From the NCBI GenBank assembly GCA_021014325.1, contig CM037467.1, positions 4,898,001 through 4,962,000 of the forward strand: DNA of 64,000 nt, read 5' to 3'. Positions 27,567 to 38,999 of the stretch are shown one piece after another; the first letter of the stretch is position 1, and each line of letters starts with the position of its first letter. This DNA comes from Plazaster borealis (lineage: Eukaryota; Echinodermata; Asteroidea; Forcipulatida; Labidiasteridae). Under the pieces are notes generated by a model. It searched no databases and had not been told where the DNA came from. It worked only from the letters and a program-made list of their open reading frames with translations. The translations under genes were made by a program, and so were the position numbers.

Positions 27567-30500
27567 GTAAGTCTTTTATTGTGACCTTAAAGGCACTGAA
27601 CACGTTTGGTAATTGTCAAAGACCAGTGTTCTCACTTGGTGTATCCGAACATATTTTTATGCATAAAATAACAAGCCTGTGAAAATTTGGGCTCAATTGG
27701 TCATCGAAGTTGCAAGAAAATGTTGAAAGAAAAAACACCCTTGTAGTACTTGTGTGCTTTCAGATAGGAATAAAAGGCTTCATGCAAGAAGTCTTTTATT
27801 ATTTTAGTGAGAAATTACCTCTTTCTCAAAAACTACGTTACTTCAGAGGGAGTCGTTTCTCACAATGTTTTATACTATCAACAGCTCTCCGTTGCTCGTT
27901 ACCAAGTCAGTTTTTATGTTAATATATATTTTGAGTAAATACCAAACGTGTACAGTGCCTTTAAAGGTAAATAACTATAGCCTACATGGTTGAGACTTTG
28001 AAGTCAAGTTAAATATAAAAACTGAGAAAATGAGTACGTTTCATTAGTGATCGGCCAAATTGCCTTAAAATCTCATAAAATTGTGTTGTTGTAGGAATAT
28101 ACTCCTCATCCTTTACGGTTCGCCATTTTGTGGAGGCGAAAATTAACTTGTTCCCACAAAATGTCATGAAATTAAACATAAAAAACACATTTTCAAGGGA
28201 TGTGAATCATTATATTCTACTCTTAAAATTTATTTCCCACCATATTCATTACAAACGCCTTTTTAGCCCAAAGCGCCAAATCTGAACGCAACGTGCCCCT
28301 TTAACAATTTTCATTGTAATTTCTGTTAAAAAATCAGTTTCGATCAAGGAAAAACTTGTTGAGTTGTAAATGTACATAATTATCTACGTGTGCTATTATT
28401 TAAAGGCACTGAACACGTTTGGTAATTGTCAAAGACCAGTATTCTCACTTGGTGTATCCCAACATATGCATAAAATGACAAGCCTGTGAAAATTTGGGCT
28501 CAATTGGTCATTGAAGTTGCAGGAAAATGATGAAAGAAAAAACACCCTTGTTGTACCAATTTTTGGCTTTCAGATAGGAATAAAAGGCTTCTTGCAAGAA
28601 GTCTTTTATTATTTTAGTGAGAAATTACCTCTTTCTCAAAAACTACTTCAGAGGGAGTCGTTTCTCACGATGCTTTATACTATCAACAGCTCTCCGTTGC
28701 TCGTTACCAAGTACTGAGTTTTTATGCTAATAAATATTTTGAGTAATTACCAAACGTGTACATTGCCTTTAAACAGCTACTTGAGCGATTTTTTTTTTAA
28801 CGGGAATGCTATAATGTGCTTGTTTATCATTTAAATGTAATTTTAATATTTGTGCATTTTTTCGAATTTTTTCGTAATTATCGATAATAAATAATAATAG
28901 GCCCCAACCTCAAGGTTTTGAAAAACTATACTTCTGCCGTTGATTATCTACGCCCAGAATAGTTAACTAGATCGATGGTTATAAATGCTGCACATTATTA
29001 AAGGTAAAAGTCATAGATTTGTTTTTGTCAACATAATGCTCATAATGACAAAATTATCAAGGAATACAATAAAAGTCACCTGTTAAAAATTTCAGCTTCA
29101 TACAGTGTCTACTTGTTTAGAAAACAACAACAAACCGGCACAGTATTTTCATCAAAAACGACGAATCCATCCACGTTTTGCGAGGTGACAGCGGGTACCA
29201 ACCGAATCTCTGGTCGCAGCATTCACGAACGGACACCAACCCTCAGAAATCTGAGAAACGATTCATGCATTGAATCGTTTCTCAGATTCAAACATGCTTT
29301 TGGGTGAGCAGTTATCCAAACCATTCGAAGGGAACCCTGTCCCAATTTAATTTATCTTATCAACAGCTGCAGTGCTTCTCACCATGTAAGTTTTTATGGC
29401 CATAATTGTTGGAGTATTTACCAATCTATGACCCTATATACCTTTATATGATCCCGGTCCCGCTCTTTTTAAAACAAGGTCGTAACAAAATACAAGGGTA
29501 TCTTCATGTCCACGGCAATGTCTCACTCGTTCATAACAGCAAAAAGGAAGTTTTCAATCCAAATTAAAGACAATGTTTTCTTGTTCCAACAGACTCAAAG
29601 AATCGTACAGACGGGACGGATTTCGACCTGCGGGCATGCCAAGATGAACTGGTAGACTATTACTCGAACAACCTCTGCAAGGTTCGCATGCATCCGTTAA
29701 TTCCATCTTTGATTCGAGACATGGGAAGTATATACACAGATGTGCAGATGGTCAATAGAACACACCCGTGCATGTATGAGCAGTCTGGAACTACAGAGTG
29801 CTCTTCACTGGAAGCCAAAATAAAAACAACAAACACGAAGTCCACCCTGCTAAGCCATCAAAATTTAGTCTCACTCGATGGCCGTGGGAGGTACAGAGTT
29901 CTGCTGACAGGTAAAACCGGATCAGGCAAATCAACCCTTCTTAAAAAGATAACGCACGACTGGAGTAACTTGACAACACTTGTTGATGTCGACCCTTCAA
30001 ACCCCGAAGCAGGATGCCGCGTATCAGACTCTTCTCTCAAACCAGGGTCAACGTTATCGAAGTTCACGCTCCTCTTTACTCTTAAACTTAATCAGATGAG
30101 TGAAAACCCCAACCTAGTTGATGCAATCTTCGACCAGATTCTGTCGCGTGACACCAAGGTTTCGAAACTTGGTTTGAGAAACTACATCGAGAATCACCAG
30201 GATGAAGTGCTGTTCTTGTTGGACGGACTCGATGAGCTTCCGCCCAATGTTCTGGGTAAGACCGAGTCTACCGACAACTTGCAAGATGTACTTCTTTGCC
30301 GGGCACTGCGACATTCTTGTATTATCGTAACAAGCAAACATCACATCGCAAACCAGTTCTCTAAAATATATCCTCTCTTCGCAAGAGTTGAAACAACTGG
30401 TTTTGGATTACGGGGGAGAGAAGGGTACATTAACAAGTACTTTACGAATAATCAGACAGCTGCGAAACTTATTTCTGCCATACGTTCTTCTGTAACTCTT

Positions 30501-31880
30501 TCGAGTTTAAGTGAGATCCCACTTCTGCTACAGATGATTTGCCTGGTATGGGCAGACAGGAATTCACTGCCGGAGAGATTGACGGAGCTGTATGACAACG
30601 CAGTTAAGATTCTCCTAATGCATCATGATGGTAAGAAAGGGGACTCTCTACCTGGTAGGAGCGAACTACCTGATGGACTACTGAATAGATTGGGGCGTGT
30701 AGCATTGGAAGGATTACTGGACAAGGAAGGAGAAAGACTTGTTTTTCCCGCTGAAGACTTTCAGGAAAGAGATGCAGCCAAAGGCTGTGAAATTGGCCTG
30801 TTGGTGCCAGAAGATGAACCCAGGGGACTGGATGTGCAGTCCACGGTAGCCTTTTTACATGTAAGTTTTCAAGAGCTCTGTGCTGCTTCATACTTGGCAG
30901 ATCTTTGCAAAACAGACAAGAAACGTTTCATCAGATACGTTTCCAAGTTCACCCAATTTACGATGATCAACTTTGAGTACCTTCTTCGTTTTTGTTGTGG
31001 CAAGAGCAAGAAAGCTGCACGGTCGATACTTTATCGCGCAAAGAAGCTCCAAAAACAGTGTGTGTTATACACAAAAAGGGAATTTCAGCGTCTGAGATTG
31101 ATGTTTTACTTAGAGGCAAGGTCTAAGACATTGATAAGCCTCCTTTCAGATATTGTTTCATTTCCCTTCTTGGGAGGTGAACACCTCGTTGCAGCTCACT
31201 ATTTTGTCCAAGGTAAGCAATCCCTTCCGAGAATGACAAGCTTAAGTGTCGAGTGCACCTCATCGGCAGAGAATTGCCTTGTTATGAACATTTTACATCG
31301 TACACCGAATTTGGAGACACTGGTGTGGGTCAACGGAGCAATGGATTCAGGTGAGGATGAAGGTTCGGTGGCAATTCCAATACTGAATATTCTAAGAACT
31401 GTGTGCTTCCGCCCCCTTAAATCACCTCTCTATCAAAGTTCATTGGTGCCTAATTTCATCCATCACCAGAACAACCTGTCTACAATCCATTTATCAGACG
31501 TCGATATGCACGATAAGGTATCTGTTTTCGAAACGCAAAGCCAAGTCCTCGAATGTCTACGCTTGATAAACTGTTACCTCAACTTGGAGGACATCAAGTC
31601 TTTATGCAGTGTCCTCTCTGATGCAAAGCACCTCATTGTCCTTGATCTGAGTGATAACAGTTTAAGCGGGATGCTTGATTTCATTATCCCTATCGTGCCG
31701 CGCTTGAAGGAACTCGCCTTGTCCAAGTGTGGTCTTCAGGACAGAGACAACGAATCCCTCGTTCGTGTGCTTGCAGCACCTGGCAATCTCCGTGTCCTAC
31801 AACTGAGTCAGAATGGTATTCATGGATTGCTAGACACTGTAACTTCAAATGCTCCTGGTGTGCAGATCCTTCAAATATAG
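27296..31880 (+). CDS. NLR-type protein: Death domain, NACHT ATPase, short LRR tail (2 exons)
   Basis: Exons 27296-27566 and 29593-31880 join at phase 1 (G+AC = Asp) to give 852 residues. Seen: an N-terminal six-helix Death domain (about residues 4-85). NACHT has Walker A GKTGSGKST (197-205), Walker B LFLLDGLDELP (296-306) and downstream TGFGLRGREGYINKYF. A winged-helix-like part follows, then FLHVSFQEL (511-519). At least three C-terminal LRR units (LDLSDNSLSG, LALSKCGLQD, LQLSQNGIHG) have the 27-28 residue spacing of the RNase-inhibitor type. Known: Death-NACHT-LRR proteins are cytosolic innate immune sensors that expanded strongly in echinoderms. The LRR tail is short for the family. Starts: ATG 27296 or 27299; the frame stays open upstream and an acceptor-like AG at 27283-27284 means an upstream exon is possible. 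No ligand can be inferred. Confidence 0.9.
27587..27964. mobile_element. MITE A at TTAA, 20 bp after the NLR donor
   Basis: TTAA 27587-27590 and 27961-27964; ends AGGCACTGAACACGTTTGG and CCAAACGTGTACAGTGCCT. Confidence 0.88.
28067..28304. mobile_element. MITE C fragment
   Basis: GGTTCGCCATTTTGTGGAGG faces TTCCCACAAAATG, then CCACCATATTCATTACAAACGCC and ACGTGCCCCTTTAA. Confidence 0.65.
28400..28772. mobile_element. MITE A at TTAA
   Basis: TTAA 28400-28403 and 28769-28772; ends AGGCACTGAACACGTTTGG and CCAAACGTGTACATTGCCT. Third MITE A within 2.1 kb around NLR exon 1. Confidence 0.88.
29247..29440. mobile_element. MITE B fragment
   Basis: The palindrome AATCTGAGAAACGATTCATGC and its reverse complement is followed by the right arm ATGTAAGTTTTTATGGCCAT. 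Confidence 0.6.
29593..31880 (+). CDS. NLR exon 2: NACHT and LRR
   Basis: Acceptor TTGTTCCAACAG ends at 29592. The exon opens with DSKNRTDGTDFDLRACQDEL, so coding starts 95 nt before the first in-exon Met at 29688. It is a single uninterrupted 2288-nt exon, the usual arrangement for NACHT-coding exons. TAG stop at 31878-31880. Confidence 0.92.
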
Positions 31881-32595
31881 ATTGCTACATCAGAGCTAAG
31901 GGAAATTACCGATCAGATTCGACAACAAGTTTGACCATAAGACAACAAAAAGGGAGAAGATTATAATGGGGAGAAAACAGAGCGTCGGCCTCATAATATT
32001 TTGTATCAAAATATTCTATAATTTATTATGATAAGACAGGTCCTGGAGCCCAATTAAAAGGGGGAAAGTGTAAAACAATTTCCCGACCTGGGGTTGTTGA
32101 CTTCCAACTTGCGGTATTCTGGATGGCAAAGACCCTGAATTAGGGATATTTAGCATTTTGCACTGTATGCTGTGGGAGTTTATTTAGTGGGGTACGGGTG
32201 CAGCATGCACGTACACACCAACAACACGGAATCTACCATCGCCATCTTGAAAATGTACCCCAACATCCTTTTGTCAAAAGGAATATGAACTTAACAGTTC
32301 GTGAGCAACCATGTTTTTTCAACATTCTCCATATTTCACGACAAGTGGTGCGATTTACGGTTGAACGACAAAGATTGCGCGGTGTTCAAAATTTGCGCCA
32401 GAGCTACCCTGCGCAAATTTTAAAATCATGCAAGGAAACAAAGTTCGCGCAGTAAAAAAATGGCACACCGCGCGAAAAAAGGCCATCTTCAAAGATTGCG
32501 CCCAACAATTCCAGTATAAACCAACTCGAGGATTTAATGACCATATCAAAGATCTGAATATTGCGAGTTTCAAGTCGTAATAACAAGCATAGGGG
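31881..32595 (+). other. NLR 3' flank, nothing recognised
   Basis: Contains the ATTAAA at 32053. An inverted pair near 32385-32425 (GCGCGGTGTTCAAAATTTGCG / GCGCAAATTTT) may be a small element. Confidence 0.4.
32053..32058 (+). terminator. Possible poly(A) signal of the NLR gene (ATTAAA)
   Basis: The first variant hexamer after the NLR stop is ATTAAA, 173 nt downstream. No AATAAA was noticed in that stretch. Weak, position-based call. Confidence 0.25.
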
Positions 32596-32775
32596 CCAAT
32601 CCATAGAACTGCATGCCTAAGCACAAAAAGTAGCTCAGCAAATTATGCTTACCGGAATAAGTTACCAGCCAAAATACCATGTAACATGTACTATCAGTGA
32701 CTGGTATCCTGCTCATTTTGGTTGAGCAAAACATTATTAAGCAATATTTTTGCCTCAGCAGCTCTACGACATCGA
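32596..32775. mobile_element. MITE D
   Basis: CCTAAGCACAAAAAGTAGCTC leads to ATTATGCTTACCGG and TTGCCTCAGCAGCTC; the body TGACTGGTATCCTGCTCATT is shared with other D copies. Confidence 0.75.
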
Positions 32776-32815
32776 GGCCAGGGCACAATTTCACTCACCA
32801 TGTTAAAATAATGAT

Positions 32816-33223
32816 TCACGTTGCCTTGGATTGGGCGATTTGGGCTACCGGTATAACAATTTAAAAAAGCGTTTGAAAGCGTTCCTTATGAAATGAATAT
32901 GGTTGGAAAGATGTTTTAAAGGTGGAATAAAAAGATCCACACAAATACGCCTCGAAATTGTGTGGTTTTCCTTTTACTTCGTGAACTAACACTGTCCGCC
33001 ATTTTGTAGAACCATTTTTTGGACTCCACAAAATGGCGGACCGTGTTAGTTCACGGAGTAAAAGGAAAAACCACACAATTATTTCGAGGCATGATGTTTA
33101 TTTTGTGTGGATCAATATATTCTACTTTTAAAACACCTTTCCAACCATATTCATTTCATAACGAACGCTTTCAAACGCTTTTTGTAGCCCAAATTGCCCA
33201 ATCCAAGGCAACGTTCCCTTTAA
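32816..33223. mobile_element. MITE C with near-perfect arms
   Basis: CACGTTGCCTTGGATTGGGC faces GCCCAATCCAAGGCAACGT. Inner arms meet at CAAAATGGCGGACCGTG with a very small loop. Ends in TTAA 33220-33223. Confidence 0.85.
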
Positions 33224-33390
33224 TCATGGAGGTATTTTAAGCCCGGTTCGAAGCGAAGACGTTGAAACTTGCAATAATGACCTAATTTATCATTTTGTTC
33301 TGTTCAAGTGAGGTAATGTATTTTTTATTATAAATGTAAGTTGTCCTACTGGAGTCATGCCTCTAAGATGCGCTTGTTCAGCAAAACCTT

Positions 33391-33750
33391 TAAAGGCAGG
33401 CCATACCTTTGGTAACTATACTCCACAAATAAAATACCATAAAAAACTTACTTGGTAAGAAACACTGCAGGTACTCATAATGTATAACATTTTGAGAAAC
33501 GATTCCCTTCAAAGGAAAGGTGGTTTTAGAGACAAAGATTCAAAAGCATTTCAATCTGAGAAACGTTTCTTAGATTGTGTATTCCCATTAGCGTGAACAT
33601 TATTACCGCCCCAGATTTTCGGCGATATCTTAAAAACGCTACCACCTTTTCAAATGAAATTTTCACAGGTTAGTTTCATTGTTATGTACATTTATATTGA
33701 ATTAAAACAATAGAATGGATCCAAAAACCACAGGTATACTTTGCCTTTAA
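33391..33750. mobile_element. MITE B at TTAA
   Basis: TTAA on both sides; AGGCAGGCCATACCTTTGG faces CCACAGGTATACTTTGCCT. The centre is TCTGAGAAACGTTTCTTAGA. Confidence 0.82.
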
Positions 33751-34010
33751 AGCTTGACAATTTCGGGGCATCTCTTGAGTTCCCCAAACTTCGGTTTCAT
33801 TTCATTTATTCTGGTTGTGAAGCCAAGGAATCCCAGAAAAGCGAACTTAATCACTGTATTAGCCAAGAACCCAATGGATAGAAGACAAGGAATACGAAGT
33901 GTCAGTTTTATTTATTATTAGTATAATACATATGATTATTTTATTTATGTCCGTTTATTTTTGGTTTAATTAGGTCTAATTGGTGGGGCTTTTTGTGTCT
34001 TACTCCCCCC

Positions 34011-34015
34011 TTTTT

Positions 34016-34052
<37 letters not shown>
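34011..34052. repeat. Poly(T)/poly(A) low-complexity run
   Basis: About 42 bases, T with two C, followed by GAGGGGGGG. Confidence 0.9.
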
Positions 34053-34218
34053 GAGGGGGGGTCCCTTGGACCTGCCCTCCGATCATCACCAGGCAAGAGG
34101 TTATGGTGACACATAACTATTTTAAGGAAATGGCAAGCGGAAGGATGCATCTGAAAAGTAGGTCAAAGGTTATTCCGGTCTGGCAACATTTTTATCCGGT
34201 GGTTCTTTCTGTGGTAGC

Positions 34219-34785
34219 TTAAAGGCAGGGTGTACCTTTTGTAATTTCTCCACCAAGTTAATGACCATAAAACTATACTAAACAGCACTGGAGAGCTGTT
34301 GATATTACAAAACAAAACGACCTCCTTTGGCGTAATGTAGTTTAAAGGCAGTGGACACTATTGGTAATTACTCAAAATAATTATTAGCACAAAACCTTAC
34401 TTGGTATCAAGTAATGGGGAGAGGTTGGTAGTATAAAACATTGTGAGAAACGGCTCCCTCTGAAGTGGAGTAGTTTTCGAGAAAGAAGTAATTTTCCACG
34501 AATTTGATTTCGAGACCTCAAGTTTAGAACTTGAGGTCTCGAAATCAAGCATCTGAAAGCACACAACTTCGTGTGACAAGGGTGTTTTTTCTTTCATAGT
34601 TATCTTGCAACTCCGACCACCGATCGAGCTCAAATTTCCAAAGGTTTGTTATTTTATGCATATGTTGAGATACATTAAGTGAGAAGACTGGTCTTTGACA
34701 ATTACCAATAGTGTACACTGTCTTTAAGAGAAAGAGAACAGTTTTCAACCAACATTTTTAAATCTGAGGAAGGCTTCGGGCACGA
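34219..34785. mobile_element. MITE B interrupted by a MITE A
   Basis: The left part begins TTAAAGGCAGGGTGTACC and reaches GGCGTAATGTAGTTTAA. The right part resumes GAGAAAGAGAACAGTTTTC and AAATCTGAGG. MITE A lies between. Confidence 0.7.
34342..34727. mobile_element. MITE A nested in MITE B, TTAA duplication
   Basis: TTAA 34342-34345 and 34724-34727. Ends AGGCAGTGGACACTATTGG and CCAATAGTGTACACTGTCT. The centre palindrome CGAGACCTCAAGTTTAGAAC continues as TTGAGGTCTCG, as in 45710-46095. Confidence 0.83.
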
Positions 34786-35599
34786 AAATTTAATATTTGA
34801 CAAGATGCGTGATCTTAAAAATACAATAGTTCTGGATTTTTTTAAATTCATATTTTGTTGTATAGTCCCTTTATAGGTCAAGTGTTGTTTTTGTTGCCCC
34901 CCCCCCTTTTTGAAAATGATATAATGAAGTAACCTTGCCTAAACTGTTAATACGGTAGCCTATTTTGCAAGTTTTGACTGGGCATCCACTTTACTATGTG
35001 CCATCTCCAGACTAATAGTTTTAACCTATTGTACTACTCCTCAAGTTGCAACCAAGAGGCTACTGTGTGTTTACTTACGATGATGCGCAGTGTCTGTAAA
35101 GCCCGTATCATTATACCTTGCTTTGAGCACTATAAATGTAAAAAAAACTACTATACAACAGCGACGATACTTTCTCTGGGCTTTCGCACGTTATCATTGA
35201 CATCAACATTTTCCCCAAGTTTCAAGCCAACAATATAGTTTCATAATATTACACTTAATAATAATAAGCACAAGGACCATACCACAAATTTTTCAAATTC
35301 ATGCCCAAGTTAAACTTTTAATTTCATTTTTAAAGTACAGTAATCTGATATAGATGATTGTTGTGTGACGCCACTTTCACAAACTAAAGGATTATTGGTA
35401 TAGGATGTGGATATATATTGCCGCCCACTTATTCAAGGTTACGTCCATGCATCGCGGTCTAGTTGATTTATGGGAGTACAATTTCATTTGAGCCCGTTGA
35501 TGTTACAGAAATATTTCCAGTAAAATTACAAGATCGATATGGATCAACACTGTGTCTATTTCTCTGTTTTTAGGCGAACGGAGGCTTGATTTGTCACCC

Positions 35600-36190
35600 C
35601 CAAAAGGCCAAAGCTCAGAGTTTCCGGTGGCTTCGCCCCATGGACCCCACCGGGGCTTCGCCCCTGGACCCCACCAGGGGCCGTAACACCGACCCCTTGA
35701 CCCCACCCGTTACATTGTTTTGTAATGTAGGAAGTAATGCAGGAAGTTTGTCAATGTACAAATTTAAAAACAGTTTTAAGATTCATCGATAACAAAAAAG
35801 AGATGTAATTTAGGGATAAATTCATCGAAGACCCCGTTAACATACATGAATGATGTCCATCAGGGGGGGGGGGTCAGGGGGGGTCAGGGGGGTCAGGGGG
35901 GGTCAGGGTTGACGTGCGAGGGAGGGAGGGAGATTGTCGACGATTAAAAGCTGTGTGATTAAAGTAAGATTAATACATATATCATGTATGTTGAGATTAT
36001 ATTAGTGTTTATCGTTCTTTCTCTCTCTGAACCAGAGATGTTGAATATTTATAGCAAGGGGAGCTTTTATAGGCCATTCAGACATGCTAAAACCCAACAG
36101 CTTCAGGGGGCTCCGCCCACTGAACCCTTGCCAAGGGCTTCGTTCGCCCTTGGACCCCACCAGGGGCCCTTAAGCGGGTCCCTGGACCCC
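35600..36190. repeat. GC-rich repeat, GGACCCCACCAGGGG units
   Basis: GGCTTCGCCC..GGACCCCACC(A/G)GGG blocks occur at 35627-35705 and again at 36107-36185. They flank the G-rich tract. Confidence 0.55.
35863..35925 (+). repeat. G-rich minisatellite, G-quadruplex-prone
   Basis: Five or more G runs of 6-11 separated by TCA, then GGGAGGGAGGGAG. It fits the four-G-run pattern for quadruplexes on the + strand. Confidence 0.8.
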
Positions 36191-36244
36191 AAGCCATGTG
36201 CTCTGACTCTTGATGTTCCCCCCACATTTCAAGACAGTTGACGC

Positions 36245-36556
36245 CCATGCTTGGTAAAGAGCACTGGATGGAGAGTTGTTGATATAATAAAACATTCTAG
36301 AAACGTTCCCCTTTGAAGAAATGTATAGTTTTAGAGAAAGGGTGTAATTTTTCACCCCAAAATTTGAATCTGAGAATTCAGGCAGAGCCTTTCTCAGGCA
36401 TCTGATAGCACACGCAACAAGGGTGTTTTTTCTTCATTATTTTTTTGCAACTTCGATGACCAATTGAGCCCAAGTTTTCACAGGTTTGTCATTTTATGAA
36501 CATGTTGGGATACAAGTGAGGATACTGGTCTTTGACAATTCCAAAAGTACGGAAAA
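36245..36556. mobile_element. MITE A, truncated
   Basis: Body GAGAGTTGTTGATATAATAAA, centre AATCTGAGAATTCAGGC, then ACAAGGGTGTTTTTTCTTC and TGGTCTTTGACAATTCC. The ends are missing. Confidence 0.65.
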
Positions 36557-37124
36557 TTTGTATGACCCATTATAATTTACTTGTAAATTGTTACGATCCT
36601 TGTGATACCTTTCACCAATCATGGGCCTCCCCACGCCACACCCCCTCCTGGGATAAGCGCTGTATCAGTAGGCCTATACCTTACCCCCACCCCCCGTTTG
36701 CCCAGTTTCTGTACACTATGGTTCCCCCACCCCTACACGCAATGAAATCCAATTCAAAGACTCATAAAATATTCCTCAACACACTAAATTTTATGGATCT
36801 GCAATGAATTGAAAAGATTGTCCCGTCCCGGGTGGGGTGTCATGCCAAAAAGGGTGAGACGGACAGAATCCGATCTACGACCACTTGAGGGCGCTCGTTC
36901 AGCGATATTTGCAGTTGGGTGGTGTCAACAAAAACAGGTCGGCACTCGGCACTGACTGAGCAGCAAGACTTTGGCACTTTATTTGTTGGACAGCTCAGCA
37001 AGTTTAAAGACACATTTTCGCTTTTATTTCCGATTGATGATTATGTACATTTATATAGCAGAAGTGGTGCTAGTGGGAGATTAGGTCTTTTAAAATTATC
37101 AAGTAAACGTTACTATCGTATCGT

Positions 37125-37889
37125 ACCCCGCTGTAGCCCCATTAATAGTGCCAATTCTCTGGACTTCCTCCGATCCTTGGCCCTACGCCCACGTACCTCC
37201 AGGAGGTGACATTTGTTTTCGAAAAGAAACGCACGTTTTTATGCCGAGATTTTTTCCCCAGTTGTCACTTATTGTAGCTCATTTGTGGACAGCACATTAA
37301 TTCGAAAAAGAGCTCACTCGTTTTGGTGTAATTTATGAAAAAAATCGGCGGCGTTACTGACACGGTTTGACTGCCCGGCTTCCGCGATTTTGCTTATGCG
37401 CTATGGTCTTGGTGCAAGACGTTTCTCGTTTACCTTCTACGCACAGCGCGGCCGACGACCCGCTCATTCAACTCGCCAATAGCGCGCGCCACGAACACCT
37501 GACTTTAGCCCACGAACCGCCCCCGCGCGCTATTGGCGAGTTGAATGAGCGGGTCGTCGGCCGCGCTGTGCGTGAAAGGTAAACGAGAAACGTCTTGCAC
37601 CAAGACCATAGCGCATAAGCAAAATCGCGGAAGCCGGGCAGTCAAACCGTGTCAGTAACGCCGCCGATTTTCTTCATAAATTACACCAAAACGAGTGAGC
37701 TCTTTTTCGAATTAATGTGCTGTCCACAAATGAGCTACAATAAGTGACAACTGGGGAAAAAATCTCGGCATAAAAACGCGAGTTTCTTTTCGAAAACAAA
37801 TGTCACCTCCTGGAGGTACGTGGGCGTAGGGCCAAGGATCGGAGGAAGTCCAGAGAATTGGCACTATTAATGGGGCTAACCCCGCTGTA
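37125..37889. mobile_element. Giant near-perfect palindrome with 11-bp direct repeats
   Basis: Arms 37136-37488 and 37524-37876/37878 are reverse complements without indels; all paired positions sum to 75012. I count about five mismatches by eye in roughly 353 bp, around a 35-bp spacer. ACCCCGCTGTA occurs at 37125-37135 and 37879-37889, as expected for a target-site duplication. No coding capacity. A long-TIR, Mutator-like or foldback element is inferred. Confidence 0.85.
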
Positions 37890-38117
37890 ACCGCCGTGTG
37901 TGACCGTGTAGGTAAGTTTTGTTTTCACGTCTACAACAATCCAGTTAGTCCAAGGTAATTCATTAACGTCAGTTGAAATTGCAGTGGTTATATTTCAGAT
38001 AAACTACACTCGGTCACAGTGTGTATCACTATCACCATCACTCTGTTAAGTATCTAGCCCCATCTCATCTGTAGTGTGGCACTGTGTTTGACAAAAATTG
38101 GTTTGACAATCTGGCTG

Positions 38118-38730
38118 AATCTGGATAATTCCTAGCCCAGGTTGGACTCCTCCGTTGCATACAACGCGACGGAGTCCAGGGTATAAAGGTCCTCAGGCAT
38201 TGCGACAAAATTTATAACCATTTTTTATCATATTTTACCTTTTTGAGGAAGCTGAAACGTGACTCACATGTTCCTTGTGTCCTGAACCTTACGCCTGCTC
38301 TATTCAGAATTGCCAATTTTATCCTTGGATGACATTATTGTGAAAATAAAATGGAAATTGACGCATTCGTTGCGACAACCTCAACTGACATGGAACCAAG
38401 TCCACAAAAGAGGGCGCTGTCTAACCCGTAACACTGAACGCTTTTTCTTCCGGGCGGCAACACGACGGAGTCACAGCGCCAGTGCACAACTTGGACTTAT
38501 TTTCGGAAATAATGTCATTCATGGATGTATTTGATAGGTTTTGAACTCAGCTAAAGTGTAATTAAAGGCACCAAGAATAAGTGAATGGAGTTTCAGCTTC
38601 TCAAATTAGGTAAACATATTTTAAAATGTTAATACAAATTTTGTTTGCATTGTAAAGGATCTTTATACCCAGGACGTCAGTGCAGTGGCACTGACTGACG
38701 TCCTACCAGGGCTAGATAATTCCGTGTTTG
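38118..38730. mobile_element. Foldback element with subterminal hairpins
   Basis: Left: ATAATTCCTAGCCCAGG, then the hairpin GGACTCC...GGAGTCC and GGGTATAAAGGTCC. Right: GGATCTTTATACCC, the hairpin GGACGTCAGT...ACTGACTGACGTCC and AGGGCTAGATAATTCC. Confidence 0.65.
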
Positions 38731-38999
38731 GCTAAAAAGAGAAGTTTATAAATTAATCATAAAATGGCAATAAAAACTTACTTGGTAAGAAGTACAACAC
38801 CTTTGGATAGTATAATGCATTTTGAATACTCTTCTTTTACTAATAAATCGAATTCCGTATTTCAATGGATAGTCCTATCAAAAACCTTCTTTTTTTCTAT
38901 TTTTTTGCTCCAGAGGATATTTTTTAAAGACAAACAAAGGTTGAATTTCATAAATGGTCTGATTCCCATCTCATGACTACCAAGTCACAAGGACCGGAA

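Noticed and set aside
26042..28772. A CRISPR-like array of evenly spaced repeats.
   Set aside because: The units are about 370-bp MITEs with TTAA flanks in a eukaryotic genome, irregularly spaced.
29688..29690. Met at 29688 as the NLR start.
   Set aside because: The frame is open to a good acceptor at 29592 and joins in phase to a Death-domain exon, the usual architecture.
37367..37582. An open frame of 71 codons in GC-rich DNA.
   Set aside because: It lies across the arms and spacer of the giant palindrome and has no recognisable protein features.
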